The notes below the pieces were generated by a model. It saw only the letters and a program-made list of their open reading frames with translations. It did no database searches and had not been told where the DNA came from. From positions 110,732 to 174,731 of the forward strand of contig JBFWWZ010000001.1 in assembly GCA_050245915.1 (NCBI GenBank): 64,000 bases of DNA, given 5' to 3'. This DNA is from JBDSKH01 sp050245915 (GTDB lineage Bacteria; Actinomycetota; Actinomycetes; Actinomycetales; Microbacteriaceae). Below, piece after piece: positions 61,131-64,000 of the stretch (its first letter is position 1; each line of letters begins with the position of its first letter). The translations under genes were made by a program, and so were the position numbers.

Positions 61131-62208
61131 CGGAGACCTCCGTGATCGACGTGCTGGTCGGGTCGCCGCGATGTGGGTCTCCGATCAAGGATGTGTACTC
61201 GGGTGCGCGATGAGTCGCGAACCGCTCGGTGTAGATGGGGCTGAGTTCGCGACTGACGGACGCCGCGAGGCCGGCAAGGTCGTGTGGGTCGGCTGAGTCG
61301 AGTGCATACAGATCGCCTGGGACGCGCGCGTCGAACCTGGTGTAGGCGGACTTACCGATCAGATGCTCTGCGATGCCTTGTCCTCCTCGGCTCCCGGCAT
61401 TGAGGATGAGTGGCGCGATCGGCTTCGCCCAGTTGAACAGCCCACCGCGGTCAAGTCGCTTGGGGTGGTTCGTGAGCTGGTCGATGGTGCCCACGTTGAG
61501 GACGCTGATCGATCCCAGGGGCACGTTGAGCATGCTCACGGCCTCAGCGATGGCGACAACGGAGGGGTTGTTGGCCCACACCCCGCCGTCGATAAGGCGC
61601 TGCCCATCTACGCGTGCGGCCGGGAAGTAGATTGGCGCCGCCGAGGTCGCCATCGCGATGTCCACCATCGGGATACGCCAGTCCCGGGTCAATCTGATGT
61701 GATGGGGAGTCTTGAAGATGTGCACGGCGCCACGCTGGACATCCCACGACGGGATGACTAGGCGCTTCGTGCTATCGCCGAGCGTTCGATCCCCGAGGAC
61801 TTCCGTCAGTGCCGATCGCAGCACGTCACCGTCGTAGATCGGCGCGGTCAGCTGGCGCGGCCGCCGCCAAGGTCGTCTCCGCGAAACCGGGAAGACGGTC
61901 TTTACCAGCGCCTCGTAGTGACTGACGATCTCGCCCGGTGTGAGGCCCGCCCCCAGTCCGAGCGCCACGATCCCGCCTGCTGAGGTCCCTGCGATCAGAT
62001 CAAATGAGTTGCTGATGCTGATGCCGAGGTCCTGCTCCAGCCTGGCGAGCACATGGGCGGTGAAGAGCGCCTTAGCGCCGCCACCATCCAGAGCCAGTAT
62101 CTGGAACCGGCCCGAGTCCAGCTCGGGCCGGAGTTGGGTGCTGACTTCGTGCAGAGCACGCGGCACGTCGCCAGCGGCATCTGACGGATTTGCACGAACT
62201 ACACCCAT
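61117..62208 (-). CDS. capV: CBASS effector, CapV-like patatin phospholipase
   Basis: 363 aa. Patatin motifs: oxyanion loop LALDGGGAKAL (41-48), nucleophile GTSAG with Ser76, and dyad DGG with Asp207. CapV-type enzymes are activated by the cyclic nucleotide and degrade membrane phospholipids, killing the infected cell. First gene of the operon. ATG start with a TAGAAT -10 box 6 nt upstream, so probably leaderless. Lies 44 bp after the relaxase gene on the same strand. Confidence 0.9.
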   Translation of the reverse strand: MGVVRANPSDAAGDVPRALHEVSTQLRPELDSGRFQILALDGGGAKALFTAHVLARLEQDLGISISNSFDLIAGTSAGGIVALGLGAGLTPGEIVSHYEALVKTVFPVSRRRPWRRPRQLTAPIYDGDVLRSALTEVLGDRTLGDSTKRLVIPSWDVQRGAVHIFKTPHHIRLTRDWRIPMVDIAMATSAAPIYFPAARVDGQRLIDGGVWANNPSVVAIAEAVSMLNVPLGSISVLNVGTIDQLTNHPKRLDRGGLFNWAKPIAPLILNAGSRGGQGIAEHLIGKSAYTRFDARVPGDLYALDSADPHDLAGLAASVSRELSPIYTERFATHRAPEYTSLIGDPHRGDPTSTSITEVSDEAH

Positions 62209-62214
62209 GTAACT

Positions 62215-62220
62215 ATTCTA
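62215..62220 (-). promoter_or_regulatory. -10 box (TAGAAT) of the CBASS operon, leaderless
   Basis: TAGAAT on the minus strand, ending 6 nt before the CapV ATG. It lies in the 44-bp gap after the relaxase stop, giving the CBASS operon its own promoter. Confidence 0.55.
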
Positions 62221-62252
62221 CGTCGCCGCTCCGACACTGCCTCGGGCTCAGG

Positions 62253-64000
62253 TCACAGCGAGGGACCGAGTGACCTCTGCACGACAGGTCGAGGCTCGCT
62301 ACGTTGCGCGCGGGTACCAGCGGCTTCGGCGGCCTGCGTGACTGCGGAACGCGCTCGGGCAGCGTCGATCCTCTGCGCCTCGGACACGGGCGGTGCTCCG
62401 AGCGGCGGCTCGTCGGTGATGCGGTAGCGGTCTCGGTACGCGGCGACCACCCTCGCCGCCTTCCGCCATACTTCTGCTCGCCGTGCATCGCTGGGTGATG
62501 CACCAAGTGCTCTCGTCCAGGGTGCCTTGTCGGTGAGAGCGGCGTCCAGGACGGCATCTGCGCGGGCTTCGATGAGTGCTTCTCGTTCGTCGAGCGCGGC
62601 TCGCATCTCACCGTCACGCACTTCTCTCGCGCGTGGGATGAGCCCTGCGATTAGCTTGGGCGCTTTGCGGGCTCGTCCTGATCCGGCGGGGTGTGCGGTG
62701 GCACGGGCAACTCGGTAGTGGAGGACGGCGGCGATGTCGTCGGCGTCATTGAAGCCGCGTGCCGCGATGAGGCGTGGCAGCAGGGTCTCGATGTTGTGGT
62801 GGTTGGCTTCGGCGCGGCGGAGTTCTGCGGTGAGAGGGCCGAAGGCTTCGGACTCAACCGCGGCTTGGGCTTGCTCGACGGTGAGGCCGGACACGCGGAC
62901 GAGGGATGCCCAGCGGTCGTGCTGTGCGGCGGCGGCGATGGTCTCGTACTCAGCGGCGAGTTGCGCGATCGACCCCCACTGTTCCTGCTCGGCGGTGATC
63001 GTCTCGTGGGCCGACAGTTCCGCACCGACGTGCTGAAGCACTCCCGTCAAGACGCTGCGACTGGACGCGTTCGGGTCGTCGCCGGGGTGCGGCTGCTGGT
63101 GATCGTCGGCACGGTCGAGGATCACGTAGGCGTGGTTCGAGGCTCGGCCTCGGGTCATGGAGACGTAGAAGTTCTCCCTGGTCGCGGTCGGCTCGACCAG
63201 CACGTGAGCGGTGTCGGTGGTGACGCCTTGGGCTCGGTGTGCGGTGATGGCGTATCCGAGATCGACATGCTCGGCGACGTATGCGGAGGGCAGGACGATC
63301 GCGCCACCGTAGGCGCGGCCTGGTCTGCGGATGGTGAGGCTGCCGTCGCCTCGAACGTCGGTGATGGTCCAGATGTCGCCGTTGCGCACCCAGTCGTTGC
63401 CGTTGCTGGCAGTGATCTTCCGGTCGTTGTGGCGGGTGATGACGGTGTCCCCAATGCCCGCATGGGTTCCGTCGTGCAGCTCGACCTCTTGATCCTGGGT
63501 GAGGGTCTCGTCGATGAGGAGGTCAGCGCGGGCGCGTTCGTTGAGCGCGGTCACTTGTTCGCGGGTTTCGGCGATCAGGACGGTGATGTGTCCGGCGTCT
63601 CGGTCGGCCCGCCAGGCGGTGTAGGCGGCGTCGGTCATGGTCTCGGTGTCGCCGTCTTGGATGCGGCCGTGGGCGAGGTAGGTGTCGATCACTGTGGTGT
63701 GGCCGTGGCGCAGGTCGAGGGAGGCGAGCTTCTCCCACGACTGGTGGAAGCGGTGGACATCAATGAGTTCGACAGTGTCAGTGCGGTCGTGGGCGAGCAT
63801 CGAGAACGCACCCCCGGCATCCACCGACTGAAGCTGGGCATAGTCACCAACGAGCAGCACCTTCGCACCCGCCTGTTGAGCGAGGCCAGTGATCCGGTCC
63901 AGGGAGAGAGTGCCGGCCAGGGAGGCTTCGTCAACGATGACCAACTGCCCGGCGGTGAAGGTGTGCCCTTTGGTGAGGTGGTTTTGCCACCACATCGCGG
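62253..64000 (-). CDS. MobF/TraA-type conjugative relaxase, helicase part, partial
   Basis: At least 582 aa; the 5' end, with the relaxase domain, lies beyond the window. The superfamily 1 helicase motifs are clear: motif II LVIVDEASLAGT, motif III LLVGDYAQLQSVDAGGAF, motifs V-VI YAITAHRAQGVTTDTAHV and ENFYVSMTRGR. A long Ala/Glu/Arg-rich helical C-terminal tail follows. Such proteins nick and unwind DNA in conjugation. Points to a conjugative or mobilizable element. Confidence 0.88.
   Translation of the reverse strand, partial: AMWWQNHLTKGHTFTAGQLVIVDEASLAGTLSLDRITGLAQQAGAKVLLVGDYAQLQSVDAGGAFSMLAHDRTDTVELIDVHRFHQSWEKLASLDLRHGHTTVIDTYLAHGRIQDGDTETMTDAAYTAWRADRDAGHITVLIAETREQVTALNERARADLLIDETLTQDQEVELHDGTHAGIGDTVITRHNDRKITASNGNDWVRNGDIWTITDVRGDGSLTIRRPGRAYGGAIVLPSAYVAEHVDLGYAITAHRAQGVTTDTAHVLVEPTATRENFYVSMTRGRASNHAYVILDRADDHQQPHPGDDPNASSRSVLTGVLQHVGAELSAHETITAEQEQWGSIAQLAAEYETIAAAAQHDRWASLVRVSGLTVEQAQAAVESEAFGPLTAELRRAEANHHNIETLLPRLIAARGFNDADDIAAVLHYRVARATAHPAGSGRARKAPKLIAGLIPRAREVRDGEMRAALDEREALIEARADAVLDAALTDKAPWTRALGASPSDARRAEVWRKAARVVAAYRDRYRITDEPPLGAPPVSEAQRIDAARARSAVTQAAEAAGTRAQRSEPRPVVQRSLGPSL

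Larger units (their letters stand above)
53090..64000. mobile_element. Accessory island, probable integrative conjugative element or integrated plasmid
   Basis: From just upstream of clpS to the window end, GC third-position bias weakens and the genes become accessory: resolvase-like HTH remnant, TrlF, DprA-like, CBASS and MobF relaxase. The clpS-pncB neighbourhood common in actinobacteria is interrupted here. The attachment site was not found and the far end is outside the window, so the limits are approximate. Confidence 0.6.

Noticed and set aside
1..64000. CRISPR arrays, rRNA genes, insertion sequences with transposase
   Set aside because: No regularly spaced repeat-spacer series, rRNA-like stretch or DDE transposase was found. 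The tandem units at 16461 and 8448 are only two copies each.

Overview
The window is high-GC DNA from an actinobacterium, most likely Microbacterium or a close relative in the Microbacteriaceae. Evidence: very strong G/C third-position bias, DUF222/HNH endonuclease, DUF1023 hydrolase, the clpS-DUF2017-zincin cluster, many ATGA/GTGA stop-start overlaps, and many genes that appear leaderless (a TANNNT -10 box 6-7 nt before the start codon). No rRNA, tRNA or CRISPR array was seen.

Layout. 1-8.5 kb: end of an AlgX/AlgJ-like protein, then mnmA, ligA, a MOSC protein, a DUF1023 hydrolase, and gatC-gatA. 8.5-16.5 kb: HNH endonuclease, MFS exporter, rhomboid protease, an unrecognised membrane protein, gatB, a proline-rich membrane metallopeptidase, a NYN/OST-HTH protein and a DUF4326 protein. 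16.5-24.7 kb: an ABC-2 exporter, CcdA plus a secreted thioredoxin, divergent from a MarR-GNAT fusion with an RraA-like gene, a PIG-V-like mannosyltransferase, and a NERD-UvrD helicase. 24.8-38 kb: small membrane proteins, metallophosphoesterase, KTSC protein, zwf with a GNAT gene, an ArsR/SRPBCC/hydrolase/DUF1905 operon, FBP-domain protein, TetR/VOC pair, a large methyltransferase, PspC, alcohol dehydrogenase and acyltransferase. 38-48.2 kb: glgX, M23 peptidase, succinate-semialdehyde-type dehydrogenase, cache protein plus GntR, divergent from a complete polyamine-type ABC transporter. 48.1-53.1 kb: TPP riboswitch controlling a YkoEDC-like ECF transporter, a P-loop kinase, then zincin-DUF2017-clpS.

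53.1 kb to the window end is an accessory island with visibly weaker GC third-position bias. It holds a two-HTH resolvase-like remnant, a TrlF-type PHP-SMC ATPase, a divergent DprA/Smf-like gene, a small membrane protein, a CBASS anti-phage operon (cap2, CD-NTase, CapV patatin), and the C-terminal part of a MobF/TraA relaxase-helicase. The island looks like an integrative conjugative element or integrated plasmid placed just upstream of clpS, with defence genes as cargo.

A second theme is a dispersed palindromic repeat of about 33 bp. It sits at gene ends, sometimes supplies the stop codon, and in three cases is read through in frame inside proteins (MnmA, LigA, an ArsR regulator). It was not seen in the island. 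Other notable signals: a perfect 16-bp palindrome holding both -10 boxes of the MarR/thioredoxin divergon, three phased 14-bp sites upstream of the DUF1023 gene, an ECF ATPase gene with no ATG/GTG/TTG start, and a NERD domain lacking its catalytic lysine.
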